From: Paratrimastix pyriformis
Taxonomy: Eukaryota; Preaxostyla; Paratrimastigidae
Direction: 5' to 3'
NCBI GenBank assembly: GCA_027972325.1
Contig: JAPMOS010000025.1
Span: 458,906 to 522,905, forward strand
DNA: 64,000 bases
Of this stretch, positions 22,351 through 34,574 are shown in pieces. The position numbers and the translations under genes were made by a program. A model generated the notes under the pieces. It saw only the letters and a list, made by a program, of their open reading frames with translations, ran no database searches and had not been told where the DNA came from. How positions within the stretch are numbered: position 1 is the stretch's first letter; every line of letters starts with the position of its first letter.

Positions 22351-24148
22351 ATGAGTTTGGAGGCAATTCCAGCGAACGGCTTCAATCCACGGCTCGTGAT
22401 CTTGCAATTGCAGAGTGAAATCGCCCGTTTGAAAGGGGATTCCCATCCAGCCACAGTCAGTGTCCAACAATCAGGCGCGTTCAAAAACAGCGCTGAGATC
22501 GCAGAACTAGCGTCGCATCTGGAGGCGGCTCGCACAGTTGTCGACGTTCTTCGCACCCAATGTCAAGATCTGCAATCTCAGAAGCGCCTGCAAGCGGCCC
22601 AACTGCACCAACAAAACACCGAACTTCATCTGGCCCGAGAAGAGCTTTCGCAATGTAAGGTCTGCCAATCCCCAAGTTCTGTTTCACTCTGGTCATGGCA
22701 ACAGCGAAAGCTGAATGAAACAGCCGAACGTGAGCAGGCTGGGCTTCTTCTGGTGGCTCGGCTGCGCCATGAGTTGGAGGTAATCAACCAAGCGGACGAG
22801 GCAGTCTATGCCAAGATGAAACGAGAGTCGCCTCAGCCCCAGGGGGAACCGGACCAGTGGGACCGGATGCGGGCCTTGCTGGCCGAGCGCACCAAGCGGA
22901 TCGATGACCTTACCGCTGCCACGGCTCGGATGCGAGCTGATGCTCGTCGAACCGAGGTCCGTCTCCGCATCGATTGTCAAAGGCGCATGACGGGAAAGGA
23001 GGAACTGCACCAGGTGCACGCAACGCACCTGCCACCACCACCACACACCTGACCCACTCGCACACTGCCAATCTGCTCTATCCGCGCACGGTCGTGCACA
23101 CACAAAAGGAATTGGTGGATGCGTACCAGAGGCAGGTCACCACATGGAAGCAACGCTGCGAGGTGGCCGAAAAGCGGGCCGAGGAGCAGGGTCCGTCCGA
23201 GAGGATTATTGTGATCGGGCAGGGGTACTGACGCAGACCTCTGCCCGCGTATAGGGCGGTTGATCGCCCAGAGGGTAGATGACGCCGAATGCCTCCCGCT
23301 GAAGGTTTGCACCTCCCTCGCGTGTTCAAAGCAGACACTGATCGCAGAATCCCCTGTTGTCCCACTGTGGACAGGTTGCCCAGCTGAGCCACCAGCGGGA
23401 CCAACTCCAGGCCCAGCTGCGCGCCGCCGGTGAGCAGCGTTTGGCCGCAATGGAACGGGCCGAGCAGGCCACCCGCCAGGCTGCCGAGGCCGCCACCCAG
23501 CTTCGAGTGGCCAAACAGCAGCTCGCGTCGCTCACGCAGGGCCAGGGCCCGGGAAACACAACAACCCAGGGTGCTGTGGGCCGCAGCAGGAGTCCATCAT
23601 CGAGGGACGCGTCTGCTCCATCATCACGGGTGGTGGTCGACGAAGCTCGGCGGCTCCAGGAACAGGTTCGTCTTGTCGCAGCAGTCACCGCGTCGCTTGG
23701 CGCTGACGTCCGTGCGGCAATTGGATTTGTGGTTGATGCCGCGCAGCTGGATCTTGCCCTCGAAGCGGAGACCGCCCATCGCGCCGAGGAGGCCCGCCTT
23801 CGGCAGGCATTGGCGGACTGTGTCCAGTCGGCCCGACTCGCGGAGGAGAATGTCCGCCCTGCTTCGGCTTTGCCCGTCCGACGGACTCCCTTCCTCTGCC
23901 CCGATTTCCATCCGCCAGCGCCAGGGAGAGCGGGCCACCCAGCTGGCGAAAGATCTGGCCGCCGAGCGAGAGCGGGCCGGACAACTCGAGCGCCAGGCGG
24001 CCGAGGCCCAGAAAGCGGCCTCCCAACGGGTCCGGGAGTACCACCCAGCCCAGTCATTCTCAACCTCCTCCCCATTCCCTGACTCCAGATCCAGGAATTG
24101 CTGACGTTGCTCAGCTTGAACGCCCCTGCTCGCAAGGCACCCCAGTGA
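22351..24148 (+). CDS. Coiled-coil protein
   Basis: 423 aa from eight exons: 22351-22659, 22705-22956, 23109-23190, 23237-23304, 23375-23665, 23747-23851, 23925-24029, 24089-24148; the sum is in frame and TGA ends at 24148. Donors GTCTG, GTCCG, GTCCG, GTTTG, GTTCG, GTCCG, GTCCG. Almost the whole product is heptad-like: LVILQLQSEIARLKG, HLEAARTVVDVLRTQ, QKRLQAAQLHQQN, LSHQRDQLQAQLRAAGEQRL, ETAHRAEEARLRQAL, LAKDLAAERERAGQLERQ. A 40-residue Ser/Gly/Thr linker interrupts the coil in exon 5. No catalytic domain. A cytoskeletal, centrosomal or intraflagellar role is plausible but unproven. Exon 6's acceptor is the least certain. Confidence 0.7.
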
Positions 24149-24781
24149 CGTCCCACAACGGTTGGACCAAGGAAGTCACGGGGATCTTTTCCGAGTTGCA
24201 AATCATAGTCCATGCTACACGCCCCCGGCGGTGGTGACCCGCACTTGTTCGTCCGCCTCGGGGGAGGCGCCGAAACCCTGCGCGGGACCAACAATAATCA
24301 TGATGAATAACACATAATGACTCAAGGTTTTTTGGGCTGCCGTATTTATCGATTTCTCTCCGCCTCTCTTTCGTTCCCTTTCGACTTCTTCCTTTTCCTT
24401 TCCGGCCCTCCCTCCTTCCCTGCCCGTCAGATCTTCATCTGTCGGCATCTATTTCAACCCCCTTCTTGTTTTGCTGATTTCCCCGCACATTGTCATGCGC
24501 CCGCTGCGCCATCCGCAACCTTCCGCCCCGCCCCGCCCCGCCCCGCCCTGCCCCGCCCCGCCCTGCCCCGCCCGCCACGATGATGGCATAGTGGGACGAT
24601 AGGTTGATGACAACCTCTCATATACACGCTCCAGCGCCTCTCGATCTCCACCCGAAGGAAGACGGAGACTGGGGCACCAGTGGGGCGGGGGGTGGGCGGG
24701 TGGGTGAGCGACCTGCTGTGGAGAGAAGGGAAGGAGGAAGGGTGGGGAGGGAGGAAAGAGGAGGTAGGGGGCAGTTGGCCG
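24149..24781. other. Convergent intergenic interval with CCCCG array
   Basis: 633 bp between two stops. It contains pyrimidine-rich sequence at 24340-24480 and a CCCCG/CCCTG tandem array at about 24523-24573. No gene seen. Confidence 0.5.
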
Positions 24782-26421
24782 CTAGCTCCCATCCCCGTCC
24801 CGGACGAGCTCCTTGAGGCTTCCCAGGGCCACCTCCAGTCTGAGCTGGTTCTGCGGGATGTTGCGCAGCCCCACGCTGAGCTGCATCCGCTGGAGCCCGG
24901 GGAAGAGCGAGCACAGGGTCTCAATCTCCTGCAGGGGCATCGAGACGTGGCGCAGGTCGAGCCGGCGCAGGCAGCTGCGAGCCCGGGTGAAGTGCTCCCA
25001 GGGGACGGAACCCAGAGCCGCCCCTTGGGCCAGGACCACCTCCAGGGGAGCCTCCGCAAAGGGGCCCATCATCCCCCGGGTGTGACTGATGTTCAGCCGG
25101 CGCAGCCGACGGAAGGGAAGCGGCGGGTCGCTGGCGGGCAGCTGGAAGATCGCCCCTGAGTATGCGAGGTCCAGCGATTCGAGGTGGGGGCAGCCGAGGG
25201 CCAGCCGGCGCAGCTGGGGCCCAACCCGGGTGGCGGCCGTGGGGAAGGTGAGCACTGGGTTGCGAACGGTGAGCGCCCGCAGCCGAGGGCAGGCGGCCGC
25301 CAAGCGGGGCAGATCCCCCGGGCCGAGGCGCAGGTGGCTCATGTGCAGCTCCTCCAGGGCTTCCATCGACCCCGGGGCGAAGTCGGCCAGCAGGGTGGCG
25401 AATGCGTCTGAAGAGGGGGCGTTCCGGTTGGATCCCATGGTCCAGGCGAGATGGCGCAAGGGATTCGGGGCGCCCGCCGAGGCCACCAGGTCCGTGACGG
25501 CCTTGGCGGAGACCCTGGACACACTCACCAGGCGGAGAGTTCGCAGCCGGCCCTTGGCCAGGGCGGGGGCGGCTTGAAGGGCCACGAGGTCGGCATCGCG
25601 CATGTCGGCACCCATCAAAGTGAGGTGGGCCACGTTGGGGCAGGCGGCCATCAGAAGCAGCAACTGATCGGGCTCTCCGCTGTACTCGACCCGTTCCAGG
25701 GCCTCGGTGAATGCGGACAGGCGGAGCATCGCAGGCTCGAGGAACCGGCCAACGATCTCCGTGGCGAGCCTGGGCCAGGGGTGGGGGAATGGAGGCCGGG
25801 TGCGCCGGTCATCCAGTAGGTGTAACTGTTTGGGGGCACTCCGCGGGGCCACGTGGGTGCTGGGGAGAGAGAGCCAATGCGAAAAACCCTGCGAGGCGGG
25901 GGTCTGGAGGAAGGAGAGCTCGGCCAGGGTGGTGAAGAACCGGATCAGCATTGCCACGGTACGGCAGGTGACCCCGGTGCGATCGAGACAGAGGCGACGC
26001 AGATGGGATGTCGAAGGGGCCCAGAGGGAAAAGTTGCACTCGGAGACGCGAATGCCGGCGATGTTGAGTTCCTCGAGGCAGGTTGCTTTGGGATTCATCA
26101 AAATGATGGCATTCACATTTTTGCAGCCGCAAAGGTTGAGGACACGGAGGCGAGGGCATTGGACAAAGATTTGTTGCACCAAGTCCGCTGGGGGAGTCCC
26201 GGTGAGGCGAATGATGGTGAGGCGATGTCTGACAGACTTGTGACTTTATGCGTAACGCGTGTGTCCATAAATGAAAATGCTCGCCAGCATTGCGGGACCA
26301 ATCCGAACCATTCATGGGACACTTTGCGGAGTGAATAGAATAAAAAGATGTCTTGAGAATCAATGAGTTCGATCACCGCTCCTTGGAGGTCTCTTGGTAA
26401 TGTACTGATGCTGGTGGCCAT
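24782..26421 (-). CDS. F-box/leucine-rich-repeat protein
   Basis: 529 aa; exons 26421-26238 and 26187-24782 with a 50-nt intron (donor GTCTG, acceptor CCAG). An F-box-like N terminus (ISTLPRDLQGAVIELIDSQD, then KVSHEWFGLVPQCW) is followed by cysteine-containing-type LRRs: LRVLNLCGCKNVNAI, LEELNIAGIRV, LRRLCLDRTGV, VAHLTLMGADMRDADLV, LRTLRLVSVSR, LEELHMSHLRL, LRALTVRNP, LESLDLAYSGA, RLNISHTRGM, LRRLDLRHVSM. This is the FBXL plan: SKP1-Cullin1 substrate receptor. The start codon lies 107 bp from the divergent OGT start. Substrate unknown. Confidence 0.82.
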
Positions 26422-26528
26422 TTTACCGGCCGATCGCCTGCCGGAGGCCGCCGTGGCGGAAACGAGCTGCCTTGATAGGCTGAGCCAATTGAACCCGGTA
26501 GGTTAGCATCCTTTTGCAGGGTCGAAGG
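26422..26528. promoter_or_regulatory. Bidirectional promoter, FBXL / OGT
   Basis: 107 bp between divergent ATGs. Contains CCAAT in a GAGCCAATTG context at about 26482-26491, a possible CCAAT box. Confidence 0.45.
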
Positions 26529-27268
26529 ATGGCAGAGCAGCTCTGCAAGTTAGCAGATATAGCTGCACGTAATGGGCGTGTGGCCAATGCCATTGAGTTA
26601 TATAAACAGGCCCTGGCACTGAACGACCCTGCATCAAAAGTGCCCGACATCATGAACGTGATTGCCAATTTATTCAAGCAAGACAATCATTTCGACGAGG
26701 CCGAGTCTTGGTATCGGCGTGCTATTGTTTCTTCCCCGTCTTTCGCGCCTGCCTGGGGCAACCTTGCTGCCCTTCTTTTCACTAAGGTCTCGTCTCCTGT
26801 CGTGTCCCCCTCCTGAGGCATGTCTCGCATAGGGTCGACTCAACGAGGCTGTTTCCGCCAGCAAGCGGGCTCTCACACTCAACCCGACCTTTGTGGATGC
26901 CTATAGCAACCTGGGCAATATTTATAAACAGCTGGGCAAGATGGATGTCTGTGCAACCCCGTCATTCCCACTCCCACCAATCCCACCGCGTCCCATCAGG
27001 ACGCCATTGCCAACTACGATCGGGCGATCAAACTGCGCCCCAACTTCGCCATTGCCTACGGCAACAAGGCCACGGTCTATCACGACATGGGTAACTACGA
27101 CGCGGCCCTGCCCCTGTACCGGAAGGCCCTGGAGCTCGACCCGACGGTCCTGGACGTCTACAACAACATGGGGAATGCACTCAAGGTCGGGCTTGATACC
27201 CACGCTGATGCACATCCTCCGATGTCTCCACGAAGCGGATCCCCGTGTTGGTCGACAGGTCACATCAC

Positions 27269-27299
<31 letters not shown>

Positions 27300-30200
27300 A
27301 CACACTCACGCACAGGCTCTCGGTCGCCTTGACGAGGCCATCCAGTGCTACAAGGGCGGCATCAAGATGCAGCCCAACAACCCACACGTCTTGAATAACC
27401 TGGGCAACGCCCTGAAGGAGAAGGTCCCCCGCCCCTGCCACCACCAGCCCCTGCCACCCGGACCACCACCTCCGACCCCTCAACCTGGCGACCACCATCC
27501 CTCAACGCGTTCTTTCTCTCCCCCCGCGTTGTGTCGTCTCTCCGCCGTGGCGTGGCGTGGCGTGGCGTGGCGTGGCGTGGCGTGGCGTGGCGTGGCGTGG
27601 CGTGGCGTGGCGTGGCGTGGCGTGGCGTGGCGTGGCGTGGCAGGGTCTGTTCAAGGAGGCCCGCCGCGCCTACCAGCAGGCCCTCGAGAGCAGCCCCAAC
27701 TTCACCCCCGTCCTGAACAACCTGGCCAGCCTCCTCAAGGACCTCGGCCACCTGCCCGTCCGCCCCGTGGCCACCCGCCCACCCACCCACCAGTCCCCCC
27801 CCCCCCCCCCCCCCCCCCCCCGGTTCACCGACCTCATCCGTTCTCTGCACTCTCATGTGCACGGCGACACACACACGCACAGGAGGCCACCAGCATGTAC
27901 CAGCGCGCCCTGGCGGTGGACCCGAACTTTGTGGATGCCCTCTCCAACCTGGGCAACGCCTACAAGGACGCCGTCCGTGGTGGGCGGGACCTTCGCTGCC
28001 GCTCCGCCATCCCCACACACACCCGCCATCAGCGCGCTATCATGGCGTCGACACCCTCCATTGGCTTCACAGCAAAGCATCCTTCCATTCCCGCCGGGTC
28101 GCAGCCACACGCCGGTAGTTCCTCCGGACCTCGGCTCCATCCTCCCTCCCCTCCGTCGTCTCACTCCCCCCCCTCCTCCCCTCCCCCTCCTCCCAGGGCC
28201 GGTTCGAGGATGCGCTGGCCATGTACCAGCGCGCCATCGCCCTGAAGCCCGACTTCGCCGACGCCCACAGCAACATGGCCTCCGTCTACAAGGACACCAA
28301 CCGCCACCAGGAGGCCATCGCCGGGTCCGTGTCTTTGTGTGCACGTGTGTGTGGGGGGCGACCGGGGATGAGGTGGACGCGGGCCATCCTTCCGTCTTCG
28401 CCCTCTCGTCACGTTGGCCTCACCTGATGGGGGTGGTGTGTGATGACGTGTGATGACGTGGCTTGGGGGGTGACCAGCTACCGGCGGGCGCTGGAGCTGC
28501 GCCCCGATTTCCCGGACGCCTTCGCCAACTACGCGCACTGCCTGCAGACCGTCTGCGAGTGGCACGACCGGGAGGCCGTCTTCGCCCGGCTCGCCCAGCT
28601 CATCGACGCCCAGGTGCGCCCGCCCCGCCCGCTCCCAACGGGCCTGCTCCCCACCTCCCCCCCTCACCACATCGGATCGCACGGATCATCGACGTCCAGG
28701 TGCATCCACCACGCATGCTCCCATGCACCACATGCTCCCATGCTCCCATGCTCCCCGCCGCCCCAGCAGCCAGCAGCACCAGCACCAGCACCAGCCCTTT
28801 GGGCCCGCCTCCAGCCTCCCCCCATCACTACCTCCCCCCATCACCACCTCCCCCCATCACCACCTCCATCACCACCTCCCCCCATCAGACCATTCCAAGC
28901 CATGACGTGCTCTCCTCTCCCTCCCCACACAGTCCATTGTCCCGGCCATCCCACTCATCCCCCCCCCCCCCCCCCCCCCCCCCCGGGCTTGTGTGTGCCT
29001 GTGCCTGCTGTGCGTCGTCCCTCTGTCCCACCCGGTCATCTCGGTGGCTGGGCGCAGCTCAAGGCGGGCCGCCCGACGGCCGTGCAGCCCTTCCACGCGC
29101 TGGTGTACCCGATCCCGTCGGCCCTGGTCCTCGACATCGCCCGCCACACGGCCGCCAAGGTCCGCCGCCACGTCGACACCACAGCCACCAGCCGCCACAG
29201 CCGCCACAGCAACCTCGCCCGCCGCCCGACGGGTGCGAGATGAACGGCGCCTGCATCCCCCCGGGAGGGAGCGATTCAACCCCGGACATCGATGTCGACC
29301 TTCCAACCCCCCCCCCCCCCCCCCCCCCCCCCACCGCTATCGCCCGTCAGCGGACCTCCCGTGATAGGGATCATCCGCACATCGCGGCATCAGCAGCAGC
29401 ATCGACGCTTCGTCACCACCCGCATCATCGGATCGTCACGACCCCTTCCTTGTTCTGAGCCACCTTCGCATTGCCCCCCCCGGCCCTTGACCCCACCATA
29501 TCAAAACCAGCACCAGCACCAGCACCAGCACCAGCGCCACTCTCATCTTCAGATTGTCCATGTTCGTCTTTTACACGCCAGGCCCAGCTGGCCGTGTCCC
29601 ACATCGACCTGGCTGCCCGCCCCATGCGGCCCGCCCCCCGGACCCGCGTCCCGCGCCCACCAGCCCCCGACCGACTCCACTTCCCGGCCCTCCCGCACCC
29701 GGCCGCCCCGGCCCCGGCCTCGGGGGGCGCCCCCCAGCCGCGACTGCACGTGGGCTACCTGAGCAGCGACTTCGGGGACCACCCGCTCTCCCACCTGATG
29801 CAGAGCGTCTTCGGGATGCACAACCGGTCCCTGTTCAAGGTGACCTGCTACGCCCTGACCCCCTCCGATGGCTCCGTCCGTGAGTGGTTTCCCCCTCCCT
29901 CCCTTGGGCCCCGTGGGCGGTGACGTTCCCCTGTCTGCCCTTGCATCGCCCTCTCATTGGCGTCGCTTACGGGTTTGGGGGGAGGAGGGGAGGGGGATGG
30001 TGACGCTCCGAGTCCAAGAACGATGAGCTGCGCCTTTGTTTGCGCTGACTCGGCGGTCTCTCTCCCGCCGGGCCGTCCCCATCCCCTCCCCATCCTCATC
30101 CTCATCCCCATCCCCATCCCCATCCCCCCCAGGCGTGGCGCCGCAAGATTGAGGAGGAGGCGGAGTCCTTCGTGGACATCAGCCGGATGACACACGAGGA

Positions 30201-32273
30201 GGCCGGTCCGGCGACCCCCCCCCCCCCCCCCCCCCCTGTCTCTCCCCACCACCCTCATCTTCTCTGTGGCACTAACCCATCACGTCTCCCATATGTCCCC
30301 CGGCCACCTTTTGCAGCCCGCCGGATCAACGCGGACCGGGTGCAGCTGCTGATCAACCTCAACGGGTACACCAAGGGCTGCCGCAACGAGATCTGCGCCC
30401 TGCGGCCGGCACCCATCCAGGCCCGCCGCCCACGCCCTTCCCTTCCCTGCCCGCCCACGCCCCTCCCCGCTGCAGCCTGTGATCTTCGCAGTGACGTCAC
30501 CATCCCACCACCCACGCACGATCCCGTCTCGTTCCCCCCTTCCAGCTGACCTACATGGGGTATCCGGCCACCATGGGCGCCGAGTTCATCGACTATTACA
30601 TTACCGGTCCGTCCTCCGTCCTCCTCGCACACACCACGAACCCACAACCACTCGCACACTCCCACATCCGCACAGATGGGTATGTCACCCCGACCAGCCT
30701 GGCATGCACCCCCCGCACACTGGATGGGTATGCCACCCCGGCCAGCCTGTGGACCGTTAACTCAGCACCACATCCGCACGTGCAGATGAGTATGTTACCC
30801 CGGCCAGCCTGGCGTGGACCTTCACGGAGCGGCTCATTCGGATGCCCGACTCGTACTTCGTCAACGACCACCTGCAGGCGTACCGGGACGCCTTCGACCC
30901 CGCCAACCGGCCCGACCTGCCCAAACGGGCCGATTTTGGGGTCCGCGCCGCGCTCCCGCCTGCCCCGGCTGCCGTCGACCCCCGTTGCAGGCCGTGGGGG
31001 GTCGATGACAACGACCCCGGCCATCAAATTGCACAACCACCACCAACCTGTCACCTTTGCCCTCATTCCTGGATTGTTGTTCCCCCGTCCCCTCGCCGTC
31101 CCCTCCGCCCCAGCTGCCCGAGGACAAGCTGGTGCTGTGCAACTTCAACCAGCTCTACAAGAACGACCCGGCCGGGCTGGATCGGTGGTGCAACATCCTG
31201 CGCCGGGTGCCCCACGCGGTCCTCTGGTTGCTCCGCTTCCCACCCGAGGGTGAGGCCAACATCAGGGCCGAGGTCAGTCGTCGCCCATCCGGGAGTCGAT
31301 GGTGTTGGTGAAGATGGCTCAGGCGATAGTGATGCCGAGTGGCGACGATTATGCCTAAATGATTGGGGATTGGATGATGGGGGATGATGGGGGATGATGG
31401 GGGATGATGGGGGATGATGGGGGATGATGGGGGATGATGGGGGATGATGGGGGATGATGGGGGATGATGGGGGATGATTGGATGATGATGATCATGATCA
31501 TGATCATGATTGGATGCGGCAGAAAGATCCGAAGGTCACTACTGATGACGGTCGGGGTTGGGTCCCCCACCTGAACAGGTCCGCGCCCGGGGCATCGCCG
31601 ACGATCGGGTGATCTTCAGCAACCTGACCAAGAAGGACATCCACATCAAGCGCTCCTACCTGGCCGACCTCTTCCTCGACACCAAGCCATACAACGCCCA
31701 CACAACCGGTCTGCATCCCCCCCGTGTGGCTTTGACCGGGGTGATTGACACACCCCACCCTAGGGACGGATGCCCTCTGGGCCGGCTTGCCCCTGGTCAC
31801 GCTGCCCGGCTATAAGATGGTCAGCCGAGTGGCATCCGGGCTGGTCACGGCTCTGGGCTGCCCCGAAATGGTCGTCACCACCCCGGCAGAGTACGAGGAT
31901 CTGGCGGTGGCCTGGTGTACGAACCAGGGTCCTCACCCGACCCACCTGCCAACAGAAGACGATGAGCATCCAGATGCCGCGCCAGGTCTGCACATTGCTT
32001 TGCGATGTGAACCTCATCTTCTTTGTGGCTCCAGTCACCTTCGAGAATCGCATGCAGCTCACTCTTCAACAGGTGCGCAACCATCTCTGGCATCAGAGGA
32101 CGCAAGCGCCCCTTTTCAACACCCAATATTGGGTGCAGTGCCTCGAAGTTGGACTTTGGAAGGCCTGGGAACGGTATTGCGACGAGCTGCCCTGCGATCA
32201 TATTGATGTAAGGGCGGAATGTGGGATGGAGCCAATCAGTTTCCCCGTTTTTGTGCCTCCAGAAGATTCCTAA
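26529..32273 (+). CDS. OGT: O-GlcNAc transferase (GT41, OGT/SEC/SPY family)
   Basis: Transfers GlcNAc (or fucose in SPY-type members) to Ser/Thr of nucleocytoplasmic proteins. 18 exons sum to 871 aa: 26529-26786, 26833-26946, 27000-27185, 27316-27423, 27644-27757, 27883-27972, 28197-28324, 28478-28613, 29058-29159, 29582-29875, 30133-30205, 30317-30420, 30546-30606, 30786-30940, 31114-31272, 31579-31708, 31764-31928, 32035-32273. N-terminal TPRs ([34 protein letters not shown] and others), then the catalytic domain: [20 protein letters not shown] with the active-site His, [32 protein letters not shown] with the catalytic Lys, [27 protein letters not shown]. Sixteen donors are GTC or GTG; intron 12 (30421-30545) starts GCCCG. 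Introns hold five C runs and a CGTGG array. Confidence 0.95.
27268..27306 (+). repeat. C18 run plus CA microsatellite in OGT intron 3
   Basis: 18 C followed directly by a CA repeat, ending a few bases before the acceptor at 27315. Sense-strand pyrimidine/CA tract. Confidence 0.9.
27547..27641 (+). repeat. GTGGC pentanucleotide array ending at an OGT acceptor
   Basis: About 19 tandem copies of GTGGC run directly into the acceptor of intron 4 (CAG at 27641-27643). The acceptor lacks a polypyrimidine tract; every unit carries a GT. Confidence 0.95.
27795..27821 (+). repeat. C27 run in OGT intron 5
   Basis: Pure C run, sense orientation, in the middle of intron 27758-27882. Further runs in OGT introns: 28959-28984 (26), 29307-29332 (26), 30215-30236 (22). 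Confidence 0.92.
30671..30820 (+). repeat. Three tandem copies of an acceptor/exon start in OGT
   Basis: The start of exon 14 with its acceptor (CGCACGTGCAG|ATGAGTATG at 30776-30794) has two diverged copies inside the preceding intron, at about 30671-30710 and 30713-30754, sharing TATG, ACCCCG and CCAGCCTG words. Only the last copy keeps frame and homology. Confidence 0.85.
31375..31477 (+). repeat. GGGGATGAT minisatellite in OGT intron
   Basis: About ten copies of a TGGGGGATGA unit followed by an ATGATC palindromic run (31478-31510), inside intron 31273-31578. Confidence 0.92.
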
Positions 32274-32420
32274 GCTTTCTTCCATTCTTTGTCAGGGTGG
32301 GCTTTCCGTCGCGTCGACTGGAACCCTCGCGGAGACTTTCCCTCGCCCACCGTTCGAAGGAATTCAAACTCGACCGGTGCTTCCCCATCCATTTTTTTCT
32401 GATCTCAAACTTCTGACGAA

Positions 32421-34574
32421 GTGGCTGAAGTAGCTGATACATATGAGGCCCTTGGCGAAATTGGAAGTGGCGCGTTCGGACAAGTCACGAAAATGAGGCG
32501 GAAAGCCGATGGAAAGGTCCGATCTGATCTGACGATCGACAGCTCTCACCTTCTGGTTAGGTATTTGCCTGCAAGCAAATCAATTACGGTCGGATGTCTG
32601 ACAAGGAAAAATGCCTCCTGGTGAACGAGGTGAACATCCTCCGCGAGCTGCGGCATCCCAACATTGTGCGATATTACGATCGCATCATAGACAAATCCAA
32701 CGCAAAAATCTACATTTTCATGGAGTTTTGCGACGGGGGTGACCTGGGAGCGATCATCAAAAAGTGCATCGATGAACAGTCTGTGCAATTCACATTCGTC
32801 CGCTGGGTCATTTCTCCGGATTCAGCACACAAATCGATGAAGAGATCATTTGGAGGATTTTGAGCCAGATGCTTCTCGCCCTTGCCGAGTGTCACCGGCA
32901 TCGGCCCAATGCCATCTTGCACCGGTCCGCTGGCACCGAGTCCGGGTTCTCCGATTGACACGCCACACGTTCACAGGGACATCAAACCGCGCAACATCTT
33001 CTTGAACCAGCAGAAGATCGCCAAATTGGGGGACTTTGGCCTTGCTCGCATCCTGCACGACAACTCGATGGCCTTCACCTTCTGTGGCTCGCCCTATTAC
33101 ATGTCTGCATCACCCTGGTTGCGCTGCCTCGGCCTGTTGTCGCATGGTTTTCATACGCACAGGGCATGAGAGGGCGATTCGTCCCGTGGTGGTGCAGTCG
33201 GGGGGGGGGGGGGGAGCAGTCGTGGTGGCTGTCGCCTGTCAGTCCCGATCGCCGACCACTCACTCGATCCCTCACGCGCGCAGGTCCCCCGAACAAACAT
33301 CGGACGCCCCGTACAACGAGAAAACCGACATTTGGTCCCTGGGCTGCGTCATTTACGAGCTGGCCGCCCTCAGGTCCGCCGGCATGCGCCTCCGCTCATC
33401 CCCCAGGGTCATCAACCATCGCGCCGGAATTCGGTGTCATACACCCTGGGTTTGTGGGTGCATGCGGCTGGGGGTCGGTCGATGTGGGGGGTGATGCAGG
33501 CCGCCCTTCCAAGCCACCACCCAGCAGGCCCTGGCGCGCAAGATTCGTGACGACGCGGCGCCCCCGCTGCCGCCCCGCTACTCGCGTGAGCTGTACGAAG
33601 TCATCTGCCACATGCTCGAGAAGAACGTCTGCCTTGCATCTCCTGCCCCCTCAGGAATCGACCTTCCGCCCGTGTGTGGTTTTTTTTCCCATCATCATCG
33701 CTCTGTTTGCTCTCCTCTCCCGCCGCCAGCCCGTCACGCGGCCCGCCGTGGAGCGGCTCCTGCAGCACCACGCCATAGCCCTGCGGGTGCGCGAGCAGAA
33801 AATCGCACACCAGTTCTGCGGCTTCCACCCCGTCGACATCCCCCCCCCCTCACGCTTCCTCTCATCGCTTGTCCCTCGTCTCCTCACCCCCGGTGGTGAC
33901 GCAGTTACGCACACATCCAGCACAAGGAGGAGGAGCTTCGCCAGCGGGAGCTGCTGCTCGCCCAACGGGCCGAGGAGCTCGACCGGCGCGAGGCGGCCCT
34001 CGCCCTGCGGGAGCGGGCGGCGGCTCTGACCCAGGGGTCTTCAGACCCCGCTGTCGTCGCCACCGGGGGGGTGGCTACACCCCCGCCGGCACCATCCGCT
34101 GGGCCTCAATCCACCTCGTCCTCGGCAACTTCAACATCCCCGGTCACTCTCACCACGACCGCCTCCTTCCAGGCAAACACCCTGATGCTGCCCCCCACGG
34201 GGCCACCGTCCCGGGCGGCGTCGCTCTCGCCGACCCCCTTCATGCCGACATCACCCCCCCTCACCAGCTCCCCCCAACCCGATGACTTGGCCGAAGGTGC
34301 CCTGGTGACTGTTCAGTTTGGACACCCGGGGGCAGCCCCAGTGCCCCTCGCCGGGCCCGCCGTGGGGCTTCGGTTCCAACACACAACCCACCCCAACTTG
34401 CCCGTACGCCCTCTGCTGCATACGGTGGGATCAGCTCCGTCTCTTTCCGCCGCAGTGCCACCCGGTTTCGCACAGCAACACCTCGGGGCAGCCCATTTCG
34501 CAGGGCCAAGCCATGCACCGGTTGCGCCGGCACCGACCCGACCTTACCTGTATCCCAACCACCACAGGATGTGA
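32421..34574 (+). CDS. NEK2: NEK2-like mitotic protein kinase
   Basis: Ser/Thr kinase of the NIMA family, acting at centrosome/basal body and flagellum. Kinase signatures after splicing: [20 protein letters not shown] glycine loop, ACKQIN with the catalytic Lys, [38 protein letters not shown] (split between H-R and D by an intron), [31 protein letters not shown] and [20 protein letters not shown], as in human NEK2. The C-terminal coil [20 protein letters not shown] follows, then about 180 Pro/Ser/Thr-rich residues to TGA at 34572-34574. Donors GTCCG, GTCTG, GTCCG, GTCTG, GTCCG, GTCTG, GTCGA. Oddity: upstream of [10 protein letters not shown] there is an in-frame TGA at 32400-32402 and no ATG, so the start (GTG at 32421 shown) is unresolved; an upstream exon is possible. 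Confidence 0.88.

Noticed and set aside
23191-23374. Direct join of coiled-coil exon 3 to the VAQLSHQRD exon
   Set aside because: Phase does not fit; an extra 68-nt exon (23237-23304) restores the frame with GTCCG and GTTTG donors.
27531-27716. Ala-Trp-Arg-Gly-Val repeat ORF
   Set aside because: GTGGC pentamer array in an OGT intron.
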